This document shows, one piece after another, positions 13,101 through 24,047 of a stretch of DNA of 64,000 nt (the first letter of the stretch is position 1; every line of letters starts with the position of its first letter). The notes under the pieces were generated by a model. It made no database searches. It had not been told where the DNA came from and worked only from the letters and a program-made list of their open reading frames with translations. The DNA comes from Tubulanus polymorphus (lineage: Eukaryota; Nemertea; Palaeonemertea; Tubulaniformes; Tubulanidae): assembly GCF_964204645.1 (NCBI RefSeq), contig NC_134026.1:30132650-30196649 (forward strand). The letters are read 5' to 3'. The position numbers and the translations under genes are program-made.

Positions 13101-14379
13101 ACGCCGCAATAATAAATCATCTCTAGACAACGGTGTTTGACCAGCTGCGAGAACCGCTCCGGAACGTGGGTTATATAACTGTAACGAAACAAACAAACCC
13201 AGAATTACTAGGATCGATAGAATGAAGACTCGGATATCCCACCAGATGGCGTGCACATCAAACGGATGACTTGTTTCAAAATTAGTTCATTTTCAATTAA
13301 TTCTCATCTAGATTCTTAGCCTCTCACATCAAAAACAAAAACTGTGGATTGTGAGGTCATTGAATGTGATTAACCCTTTCACTTCCAGATAATTGTGCAA
13401 GCCTTCTACCAGATGGGTAAGACTAAGAGCTTATTATTGATGATGCATGTCAGGCTATGTGGTGAGGCTTATACAGCTGGATATGAACTACAATGAAAGA
13501 AGACAGTCTTCTGCTAATTCAGAAAACCTATGTACAGTAGTATGCTGCGCTGTACTCATATACACAGCCGATATTTACCACTGAAATTTAAATAGACAAA
13601 ATTAGCGAATTTCAGTCTCTATTGGTAGCGAAAACAGACAAATTCAAACTTACTTTAAATGCTTTACAACTACATTGAAACTTGTATTCAGCCTCAGATC
13701 TGTTACGTTGAGTAGAGAAGAACGCGCAATGTAAGAATCCGAGCGGTTGTTTAGGATTCGCCTTACATTTCACGGCCATTATATTTTTAGTAACACGTTG
13801 TACTAACGGTCCCGTAGTCTCGGTCGCTAGAAGCCAAATCGCTTGTTTAGTTTCACTAGAAACGAGCAACGAATTGAGCACGGAATTTTTCAACGTTAAC
13901 GGTACCGCTTCCTCGGAACAGCCTATAGCCGCTTTAATATGATTACAGGGTTGAGTGTCGGTATTTCTACAGCACGTGTCGACGTAGCATCGCGCCGCGT
14001 GTGACAGGATGTTATAATCGACAGTCTCCGCGGGATTTCCCTCCAGATCCTGTACGAGGGGTAGCTGTACAAATCCTCGATAGTCCGGACCACGGTCTCT
14101 GAGTCTGACTGAAAACACTTGCACGGTCGAACCGGTGACTATTTTCACAGCCTCCGCGCTGTGACCTTTTTTCTTGGAATCTCTGTCTTTAAAGATGGCG
14201 TTGCACGTTTTATTTTTACAGCTTATTCCTCGTGTTCCGTTGTACGTACCACATTTCGGACATTTTCGGACCCCTCTCATCGTCGGTTTTCCTAAATCAC
14301 CGAATAAAGCTTTCAGTTTATCGGGGGTATAACTCGTACTACTACCGCCGGCAGCAGCTGCAGAACTACCCGAACTCAT
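10156..14379 (-). CDS. C2orf42: C2orf42-like conserved protein
   Basis: Orthologue of human C2orf42, a conserved animal protein of unestablished function. Eight exons on the minus strand: 14379-13654, about 13180-13007, 12612-12405, about 12020-11916, about 11838-11733, about 11267-11055, about 10930-10767, about 10361-10156. Landmarks shared with the human protein: an N-terminal zinc-ribbon-like block ([20 protein letters not shown]), [27 protein letters not shown], a second Cys cluster (CSCKAFK, then [17 protein letters not shown]), [57 protein letters not shown], and [24 protein letters not shown]. The start Met leads into a Ser/Ala-rich, lineage-specific N-terminus before the conserved [15 protein letters not shown]. 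It is convergent with MAP9. Two introns hold short inverted-repeat elements. Confidence 0.93.
11360..11623. mobile_element. Non-autonomous terminal-inverted-repeat element (hAT-like ends)
   Basis: 264-bp element in a C2orf42 intron. Both ends carry a 12-bp inverted repeat, CAGGGTGGCCAC and GTGGCCACCCTG. A 5-bp direct repeat TTCCA flanks it (11355-11359 and 11624-11628). The body has repeated AATTCCCTGA-type motifs and no transposase. The CAGGG...CCCTG ends resemble hAT elements, but a typical 8-bp duplication is not seen. Confidence 0.7.
12133..12394. mobile_element. Second, more decayed copy of the GTGGCCAC inverted-repeat family
   Basis: In another C2orf42 intron, CAGCTGAGTGGCCAC at the left and GTGGCCACCCAGTTG at the right are inverted copies with two mismatches. 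Inside are the same AAATTCCCTGA motifs as in the 11.4-kb element, so this is one family. It ends just before the exon that starts near 12405 on the minus strand. Confidence 0.6.
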
Positions 14380-15560
14380 CGTGTCAACTTTAACCTCTGA
14401 AAAACAGCAAATAGATTATAATTTCATTAAATCAGCGATATTAATGGCAACTGCTGGGGCATCTTTCCACGACAGGGATTCGAACCTGATGGCATCGAGA
14501 TTCACCACAATATGAAACGCAAAATGTCATCCTTGAAATTTAATCGGATTAACGCTGGGTAATCTTATTTGGTGCCGCTGGTTTTTACTTGCAGCAAACC
14601 TGAGCACCCGATCTAGCGCGACAGGGGGTCGTGCCATGAGTATAGCAATGCCATTACAGGTTTGAATCCCCGCCGCAGAGGGAGGATACTGCTGGCGGGG
14701 GCTGGTGTACTGTCTACTACAAGTCGACGATGTCCAGACTCCATCCAGTCCACAGGGCCCTCTCTCTGCTCTACTTTAGTCTGAATACCAATCATTGTTT
14801 ATGTTACGGTCCTTCAATACAACCTACTTATTTTTTGTTTAAGAATGGAAGAGGATGATATTTTGCCGACGCATAATATCACCTGCATATGATACATTGC
14901 TCATTGCTACGATATAACATTGATTGAGTGATTGACACAAAAATCAATTTTTTCCGGCTGTTTCGAATCGGACGGAGACGAAGCATTGCCGTTTTGCTTT
15001 CGACATATTCAGACTACCTGAACACTGATTTGCAATGCAAATTCAAAATGAAAACTTTATTTTTTCACAGGATTGCATCTCATTCCCTACCCAGTAATTG
15101 AATTTCTGGGGTCGGTTGTTGTTGAATCTCCGCTGATTGCAGTAACTCCGCCATGACACCTTCCTCCGTGTATCTTCAACAACACCGTCTCTCATTGGTC
15201 GAATTCAAACATGTGACAATACGCGTCATCTGATTGGACGTCGTATTGATTGTAAACAAACGCACGTGCTCTAGTGGCACCAGTCGCGATGGGGTTCGAA
15301 TCCTGGTGAGTATATGAAACCACCAGTTGGGTTCGAATCCATGTAAAATAGTGAGTTTATATTTTAACAGCCAGTTTAAAGATCAAGAATAAAATCAAAC
15401 AGTTTTTCCAACAAATATTATAAAGAGTATGCAATTAACCGTAGGAGCCTATCATTCCAGCTCATATCATTCATTCTCCAAAAACAATGCCAAAAACTTA
15501 TTTTGAAACCACAGGCTGTCAGCAGCTAGCCTCTTGAATAAAACGAACAACAATTCAATT
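14380..15560. repeat. Intergenic region with several tRNA-like B-box motifs (probable SINE remnants)
   Basis: No coding exon seen upstream of C2orf42. Four motifs match the Pol III B-box (GGTTCGAATCC type): inverted at about 14471-14488, then direct at 14658-14672, 15289-15304 and 15327-15340. The 14605-14700 block (ATCTAGCGCGACAGGG, then GGTTTGAATCCC) has A-box/B-box spacing like a decayed tRNA-derived SINE. None folds into a convincing intact tRNA by eye. Confidence 0.5.
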
Positions 15561-18500
15561 TATAAATTTTATAGCACACTTTTTTATTTTATAAGCTCTT
15601 CATACATTTCATGTATTCATTACAGAATCGAGCGGAAACTGTTTCAGATTCCAATAATAGATTCATAGTGATAACAATCAATGCAGGGTAAAACACAACA
15701 CGATTTATTCGTTTATTCAGGGAAGTGTTTGTTACACTTCCCTGGTTTATTGAATGAATCACGTCGAATGCCGAAATTACAGCATGAAATTGGCAGCTTT
15801 TTTATCTACAGTAACTGTACTTCATTTGAATCTATTGAATCATTTTATGAATCAAAGATAAAAACCTAACGAGGACAGTAATTAGGCAGGTGTGTCTCAA
15901 TAAAAATAGGCTGCATTTTTACATTCATACAATCATTCACTCGTCATTCATAATAAACCCATAGAAAACAAGACTTGATGTAGTTTTTATGGGTTATATC
16001 ACTCGGGAAGCAATCACGAGTGATGTGTCGAGTCAGTAGATTTTAGTTATACTGTTATACACTCACTCGTCAAGGCGAATTACAATGGCTCAATGAAAGA
16101 GTTCTAAAGAATATATCTTAGCATCTCGTAGTCCTAACTGTTGAATTTATAAACAAACCATTGATCTTAAGTTTTTTTCTACAAATTCGATTCAATCCAT
16201 AAATAACATTTCAAAGATGATCAATTTTAGTTTGATAACAGCGGAGTGGTCGATCCTACAGCTAGAACTAAGTAGAAATCATCGAACATAAAAACTATCA
16301 ATAACAAATACAATTCATTTCAGTTTATCACAAATATATCATAGACAGTAAAATGTGTGTCTCTCATGAAGAGAATTCCAGCTGAACCTCATTACAAAGA
16401 GCAGACTGGAAAATATGTTTGTTATAACCGATAGTTCACTGTTATATCCAGTGTGAGATTATCAAAATTATCCTATTTGGGATGAAATTCTAAGGTTTGT
16501 AATAAATGATAAATTGTAATATCCCAGGTCATCATAACGAGGTTCCACTGAAGCTAAAAGGGTTTGTAGCCCTTCTACCCTAGTGCCTGCCCAAATACAT
16601 ACTAATATGTGTTCCACAGTAGACTCCACTTGCTCAGATCTTGCAGGATGTTCTCCGAGGAAAGTAAATTCCAGTCGGTGTGACAATCGGTGGCTCACAT
16701 GAACTGAAGAAGGAAAATCTTAAACATTTTGTTTTGGGCACGCAATAATCCACCCAAGGCTATGGGCGCTGTGGCAAGCAGAGTCTACAGTACTTGCGAT
16801 TCATGGAACAGATTTCACTACAAGTACTTGTTTTATTTGCGATCATTTGAAAAATAATTTTCTAAAAATTCACACATTTACCCTAATTGTTACATTGACT
16901 TGACAACTGCAAGAATGCAACAGTCGTAAAGATACCAGAGCATCATCTTATCACATCGCATCATTGACATCGTTTCCTTAAACGCAAATCAACCAAGTTC
17001 TCTTGATTATTCATAGAACAATATTGCATCATTGCGAGATGACGCAATATTTTGTGTCATTTAATGCTGTTATCATATCGTATATTTTTGACACTTAACA
17101 CGTCGAATCATTCAATTACTAGCAGGTAAGTACATCAGGTAATTACAATTATTAAAACTAGATAAATCAAGACCAACTTAAACTAAATATTGAAAGTGAA
17201 TAAAAGCGGTTTGAATATCCTATCTCTAAACTGATCTTACACCAAATAAATAATTCATAGGTTTTATCTGGCAGTGCTTTTAAAATGTATAATAGTTCTT
17301 CAAATCGAATCCCTGAAGATTTTGTTTCATTAAAACAAAACATCTCAAGAGTACGTAATTACATCCGATATAAGTCGACAACAATTTCATTAATGATGAC
17401 TTTAATCCCGGAGACTTTTAGTCAAACTCGCTGAAGTCGGTGTAATTGTGACGATCATTTCCGGTATGTCAAGGAATTATCCAAACGATAACTTGTACTT
17501 TGTAAATTGAATTGCAAATATAAATTGGGACTCAAAATAGAGATGACTTAAATGATGTGACGACCTCGACCGAGTTTGACTGAAGTCGTACATTACACTG
17601 AAGATTTCTGTATATGAAATGTATTAAACTCCTGATGTTAGTTAATTACGAACATAGATTTGGCAGTTATGTACGATTTACGTTGTAATACAATTAAAAT
17701 CACTACTCGAAATATCATAAATATTTTCACAGTTATGCAAGTAACAACCTCGTTAAAGCTGCCATATACATGGAGAAGTTAGTTTATTATCTAGCGTCTT
17801 AAAGTCATGCAATGTGCTGCATTCATACATAACGCATTGTTGTTGTTGTTGTTGTTAGGTGGTTTATTCATTAACTAAAACAGTAATTAATTTCAGGCCA
17901 AATGATTAATTAAATTAGTAAAGTAAACCGTAAACTAATAATATTTACAAATATTTCTATACAGAAAATAAGACAGATGAAAATAAAAATTAAATACCCA
18001 ATATACAAAATATTCAAATTAGACATGGGCGGGTATGATAGAATAGACTGACTTTCCCCAATTTTATCGGAAAAATGAGCAAATTGACTGGTTATCAACT
18101 AGGCACTAATGACTAGTACGTGTACACAGTGTTCATAGCTGATTGATCTTATCATGTTCAATATCAGTGAATAAAAGTCAGTTTTATAAATAATTGGAAA
18201 TTTACAGAAACGAAGGAAGGGTTGAAACTAGTGATAACACAAATCAAGAGTTAAAACAATCTGAGGCTAAATTAGCAAAAAAAAACCAAAGCTAGGGTTC
18301 GTAAATTAAAAATATTCATACAGTAGACATAGACCCTGCTTGCCAAACAGAGTCCGGGGCACGTGATAAACTGAGGTAATCAGCTCCCTGGCAGGACACG
18401 CGATAAACCGAGGCAATCAGCTCCCTGGCAAACAGAGTCTACCAGATCTATCCTCCCCTTTACTCAAAGCAACTTAATGTATTTTTTTCTGTAAGTAACA

Positions 18501-18667
18501 AGTTTTTGAATTTTTTTTCTTTCAAGTTTTTTTGCTGGTTCCGAATTACGGTCTCATATCAACATCATCATCGTCACACAACTTAAACAAAGCGTTATCA
18601 AAATTCAAGCCTTCAATAAAAAACAACAAACGAAAAGTTTTTTCAGCCGATATCCGGTTTTCCGTAG
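15561..18667. other. Long gene-free stretch; possible 3' UTR of the gene to the right
   Basis: No supported coding exon on either strand. A minus-strand AATAAA near 15586 could end a long 3' UTR of the 18.7-22.5 kb gene, but nothing proves continuity. Contents: a (TTG)n run near 17838-17857; a block at 16420-16500 that recurs near 42145-42245; a GGGCACGCAATAATCC fragment near 16735; and a short tandem duplication at 18345-18430. Confidence 0.5.
18345..18432. repeat. Short tandem duplication (about 38 bp unit)
   Basis: GGGGCACGTGATAAACTGAGGTAATCAGCTCCCTGGCA-type sequence occurs twice in a row, the second copy reading GGACACGCGATAAACCGAGG. It shares words (GGGCACGTGA, CAGAGTCTAC) with the dispersed family at 18960-19190 and 60255-60415. 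Confidence 0.6.
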
Positions 18668-21600
18668 CTATTCATCCATTATTTCAGAGAACTTCACTAT
18701 TTTGGTTGAACCTGAAAAATTAACAATAATTCTTATGAGTAATTTTTCAAATAAACAGTTTCATAAATATTCAAAAAAAGATTTTCAATAATTTACCTTT
18801 TTCCTTCTCTTTCATGACACTGTCGAACGCTGTTGGTAAAAAAAAAAAGAAAGAAGAATAAGAACCAAGATAGAAATGCATTAAACAAGAAAACGCAGAA
18901 ATATAATCAGAGAAAATTTATTGTTGCTCCAACTGCCTTGGAGATAATGTATTGGTTCCTTTAGACACAAGGCAGGTACGGAGTCTTATTGTTATTATGG
19001 GTCCAGTTAAACTGCTTGCCTCAGATCTCAGAGACCCATAAATTCTCTACGACAAATTCGGGAGTGTTCACACCAGGGACGGGTCGTTATCATAATGGAT
19101 TAGTCAGAGTAATTGTAATATGTTCAGGACACGCAATTATCAGAGGCATTCTACTACAGGGTCAATTGAGTCTACTGTAGAGAACATCGGCTGCTTGTGG
19201 AATGAGCTAGAGATGAATGGCAGGTGACAGGAGAACATGGCAAAGGACCGTTGATGGTCTACGCTCTACCAAGATCGAAGGGATTGAATTAAAAAGAAAA
19301 TACCGTAGAACGTACCTTTCATTAGATAGAATACTGTATCTTCAACATTGAAGCGTCCACGTGAATTTATACGATTTGGATCAGGTACGATTTCATTTTC
19401 TTCTACTATTTCCGGTTGTATTTCAGCAGCAGCAGCAGCAGAATCAACACGCTCAGATTGTAGTGATTTGTCTGATCCGATGATCTGTAGATTGTCTATA
19501 TTTTCACACGTTTCCGTCGGTTTTTCTGCGGCAGAATTCGACGTCGTCAACGCACGCATTAATTTCATTTGATCCATATTGTTTATCGGTCGTGGTTGAC
19601 ACAACGAAGGATAAAGACCATTTATTTGTGGAAGAGCTAATTTCTCATTTTTATGACGATCGATTTCCGATTCATCGTCATTTTTAACGCCGAAATCTTC
19701 ATTCGATATAAACTGAAAGTTCTGCGTCGGTTCTATAACGGTCGGTTCTATAACCGAACCTATATTCGCGGTTTCGACGATGTCCTCATCGAAGTCGAAA
19801 CCGAAAGTAATTCCCAGATCGCGCGGAGGTTCCATCGAATTCTTTCCGAGGAAAATAACGCCAGTATCTTTTGATTTTCCTTTCCGAATCGACGTTGTTT
19901 TCTTCTTAGTCACATTTTGTTTTTCGTGAACGCCGCCGCTCTGTTGGGTAGGGGGGGTACTGCCGGTAGGTCCGCGGCTGCTCCGTTGAGTAGGGGGGGT
20001 ACTGCCGGTAGGTCTAGCGTTTTTGATAATAATCACACTAGATTCCGAACGTTCGCAGGCTATAGGTAACAGACCGGTGTCGCTAGTCGCGTCTGATTTC
20101 ATCGATTCGTCGTTTATTCGACACTTTATTTCGCCGATTTCATTACTATCATTCTCTGAAGATTTACTAGAAACGTCATCGGCGGTCGTCGAGTGAGGAG
20201 GTGAAGAAGACGACGACGACGCCGCGATTGTTGCATAAGACTTCGGAGCAACGAATTTACGTAACTCGGATTCTCGCGACGGCGGATAATCGGTAGCGAC
20301 CGGTTGTAAATTAACGATCTCGAATTCGTCGTCGTTCGACGGAGCGTTTCCCGTCGAATTACGACGACATTTCTCAGCGCCAGCGACGACGTGAACGAGA
20401 ATATCGGATTTCATGTCGGTCCCCGAAGCGGGCAGACGATTATGTTGATATCTCGTATTATTATTAAACTGTGCCTGACCCGCGCCGCTCTCCTTTCCCG
20501 GAAACGGTTGAACCATCCACGATTTCGTCGTCGGTTTCTTATCGTTTTTAGCAGTAATGATTTTATGTTTCTTCTTCTTACTGACGACGGTAAAGTCGTT
20601 GTGAGCGCTGCTGCTGCTGCTGCTGCTGTAATCGCTCAATAAACTCGCCATGATCGCCATTTGATCGTCTTCGCTGACGCATCGTTTCGCGATGAAACTA
20701 TTCCTCGAACTCGACCCCTCGACGACACCGCTCACTGACCCCTCGACTACACCGCTGCTATTAACATTGTTATTTTTGGTTTTAACGTCCGTGATTGATT
20801 TCGTCGACGGATGATCATCGTTAATTTGATGAATATCTTTCTCGGGTGTCGACGCGACGTTAGGTTTCTTGTCTTTATCCTTATTTTTGCGATTGTTTTT
20901 AACGCCGACAGAAGAGGAAGATGATGATGATGTATTTTCCGCGGTCGTACGATTGTTTGAAGAACCGTCGATAAATGATAACAAATCTTCGACGGTTTTA
21001 TTACCACAATTTCCGGGCATATCCCCAGCTTTCACTAACGATTCCTGCTTCTTCTTTTTCGTGGGTTTGGTAGATTTTGATTCGGCAGAACTGTTGTCGC
21101 CATCCGATATAATACTTTGTTGACCAGAAGAAGAGAACTGCGGAATTGAATTAGGGAACAACGAATGACGATAATCGCCTTTCTTCTGCGCATTCAACTC
21201 TTCGAAACCTTGAGACATAGTTTTAGGGATACTATTCAGAATACGTGGATTTCCATTTTCATCGCAAGTATTTTCTTCATCACCTGAAAATCATCGAAAA
21301 AAAATTCGACAATTAAAACGACGAACTCTTATAAAAGAGTTTAATTCAATACAGTAAAACTCTGCTCAAGTCAGATCTTTTCGTACCATGGAATTTGACC
21401 ATTTGAAAATTGGATTTTAAATTAATTATTTATAGGGACAGAATATTGTTCGACCGACAAACTTCTGATTCAGATCGGATAGATCCGATCAGCCTTGAGT
21501 CGAGTTGAGAGTCGCAATATTTTTCTTACCTTTAGGTTTTTTCTTCTTTTTCTTTTTTGTCGTTTTTCTAAACGAGTCTTGTATATCCGACGAGCTGTCC

Positions 21601-22460
21601 GTTTTGGAAGATGATAAACCCGACAACGTTGACGTACCGATAGGATTTTGCGATTTCGAAGGTAGAAGATCTACAGCAGACTGAACCATCTTATTTAAGT
21701 TAAGAGGATCCTCGAACGGCGGAGATTGGCAAAGTTTCCGATCATCATTTCGACCGATTGAACGAAGACTCTTCCGCAAATGCGGAGAAGTCCTTAAATC
21801 CAAATCCGGATCGGACTTCAAATTAAACTTCACGGTAGAATCGACTTCTGACGACGACGTGAAATGCGAATTTTTCACCGCCGAATAATTCCGCCGCGTT
21901 TTACGCTTATCCGCGAATTGTCTTTTATTTTCGGACGAGAAACCGTCGCTGTCGTCTTCGATGACGTCGATTACCTCGTCGTAATTCCCGTGATACGGAC
22001 CGTCGTTTATTTCATAACTGCAAAACGTTTTCATTTCCGTTCCCTCGGACGACGCGGATCGATCGAGTTTGATTCGCGAGCTCGATTCACGCGGTGATTC
22101 GATATCGGAATCGTCGGCGTTGAACGCCGCGTCGTAAGCGCTGTCGTTATTGATGATAATTTCGTCGTTCGTCGTCCGTCCGAACGTCTTTTTATTGTCG
22201 TACGCGGGAAACGCGCGTGAATTCTGTCGGAAATTATGAAACATTCCCGGACGTTCATCGCTATCCTCTCCGTACATCATTCCTCCTCCGCGGATATCGC
22301 TGTGTTGTTCGACTAAAGCGTTGAATTTAAAACGCGCCGAATTTTGCAATTCTAGATTTTCTAAATGCGTTTTAGACGTTTCTATCGTCGGTTCTATATC
22401 ATCGTTATCATCGATGTATTTCAGATTATTCGCGAACTGATTCAATTGAGAATTTGACAT
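18668..22460 (-). CDS. Unrecognised 991-residue Ser-rich, low-complexity protein
   Basis: Four coding exons on the minus strand join in frame: 22460-21530, 21283-19316, 18829-18797 and 18711-18668. They total 2976 nt, or 991 residues plus stop; this closure supports the model. I do not recognise the family. Visible features: MSNSQLNQFANN start; a Lys run (KKTTKKKKKKKPKGKK) at the first exon's end; GNPRILNSIPKTMSQGFEEL across the junction; poly-Ser runs; a basic SKKKKHK patch; KSYATIAAS; a near-perfect 36-bp duplication encoding PTGSTPPTQ twice (about 19940-20015); GVIFLGKNSMEPPRDLGITFGFDFDED; and a better-ordered C-terminus, RGRFNVEDTVFYLMK-AFDSVMKEKEK, then KIVKFSEIMDE. Exonic sequence is CpG-rich compared with its flanks. 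Composition suggests a nuclear or RNA-associated scaffold; this is only a guess. Confidence 0.8.
18960..19190. repeat. Dispersed repeat, copy 1
   Basis: Shares GATCTC...GGGACC/GACCC, ATAAATCTCT-like and GGGTCGTTATCA words in the same order with 60255-60415. A fragment (CTTGCCTAGGATCTCGTGGGACC) is at 10986-11040, and another (CTTGCGGGACC) near 42128. Here it lies in an intron of the 18.7-22.5 kb gene. No coding capacity. Confidence 0.5.
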
Positions 22461-24047
22461 GGCTTCAGAAATTCATCGCGACCAATATTTCAATTGAAAC
22501 TATTATTCCACCATTTTCGATCTAAAATCGTGAAACCTGCAAAGATAAAAGACAGATAAATAATCAATAATCCCATAATTAATCTTAATCCGATCATCTA
22601 CAGTCACTTCATTCTCAGAGAGGCTCAATTTTGGAAGTGAGCTGGTAACCGGTGGTTACTAGATTTTCTGTTAAAACCTGAAATGAAACTCTCCCAACAG
22701 GATAAAAGTCTGAAAGATGTTTCATTTAATCCTTTCCTGTGATTTCTCAACAAGAAACTTAAATCAAAAGCAAACTGGGAAATCATCCAATTCTGACCCG
22801 GTGGGATACTGACAATGGACGATCTTGTATCCTGAGAAGATACTCTCTAGAATCTTATCGATCGAGATTCGCGTTTTCAAATAAACTCTTCCAATCTTTG
22901 CAGACAGTAAAGTGCTGAACTCTAAATACCAACTACCATTAAATGGAAGGTGGAATTTCAGTCTATGATTGCAAAATCATTGAAGAATGAAATCTATGGT
23001 ATATGATTCTGATGATTTCAAGATTTTTTCTAAATCTCATGTTCTGAGAAACAGTTGTAAGCTCATATTTAAGATTGAGGAGGAATCCTTCATTATCTTC
23101 TACCTAGGCCTACACTACCGAGAATCAGTTTCAAAAGCTAAGAGAATCCATCCAAATCTATTCGTAATTTCATGTTTGTATCTAAATAACTAAAATTCGT
23201 TTAAAACATCGAAATGAGAAAAATAATCGTATTTTAGGTCAAATGTCAAATTATGCCATGATGACTTGGCTTATTCAATTTAAAATATTCCTACCCACGT
23301 TTCAGACCCATTTCCAGCCTCCTATCATATATTTCTTACCCATTAATAGTTAGATTTACGAAGTAACATCTTAAAATTAATTCAAGCGATGCCAATAGTA
23401 CCAATATCGCTCACGACAAGCAAATCGTGGAAAATATTTCATGAAATTACACGCCCAATGCTCAGGGTCAGTGACACGACAATATGCGCGATTTAAGTTA
23501 CCTTATTCAAGCCGTCTCGTACCAGACTCGACTAATTAGACTTGTTGTTATATCTGTTCGTATTTTGGAGAGGATTCGGGCGAGGTTTCTGTTGTAAAAG
23601 TCTTTCTAAAATGGGATCAAATTTTCCAAAATTTCACCAAAAATAAATTCCTAGATTTGAGTTTCTCACACAATTTTGGCGAATGTTGTAGCAATGTACT
23701 TGCGGGTGGCTCCGAGAATACCGATGGAAAGCAAACCGGATTCAGGCAACGCTATAGATTGCCCTAGTGGAAATCCGTTGAACTAATATATACCCACCGA
23801 ATAAAAAGTATATGTCACCCTGCTCTTTGACCCGTCGAAATGTTCTCATTGTGAAAACGATCGTTTTTTACTTACATAAATGATGATTACGGTCAATCGT
23901 GAGCCCATGGAATAATAATCAGTTCACGGAAATTCCGCTGGATCCGAGAGTCATATTATATTATCGGAGCCACCTTGTTCCAAGCATTCGCATGATAAGT
24001 TTTAAGTTCGAATCCCGAAATTATTGCAAGCTGCACTCGAATGAAAG
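22461..24047. other. Divergent intergenic region
   Basis: Separates the start of the minus-strand 991-residue gene from the start of plus-strand beta-glucuronidase, so it probably holds both promoters. No coding exon is supported. A GTTCGAATCCC word near 24007 resembles a Pol III B-box but has no partner. Confidence 0.5.

Noticed and set aside
17838-17857. CRISPR-like or structured array
   Set aside because: Simple (TTG)n microsatellite in an animal genome.
20391-21123. Plus-strand ORFs opposite the 991-residue gene
   Set aside because: Antisense shadows of low-complexity Ser codons.
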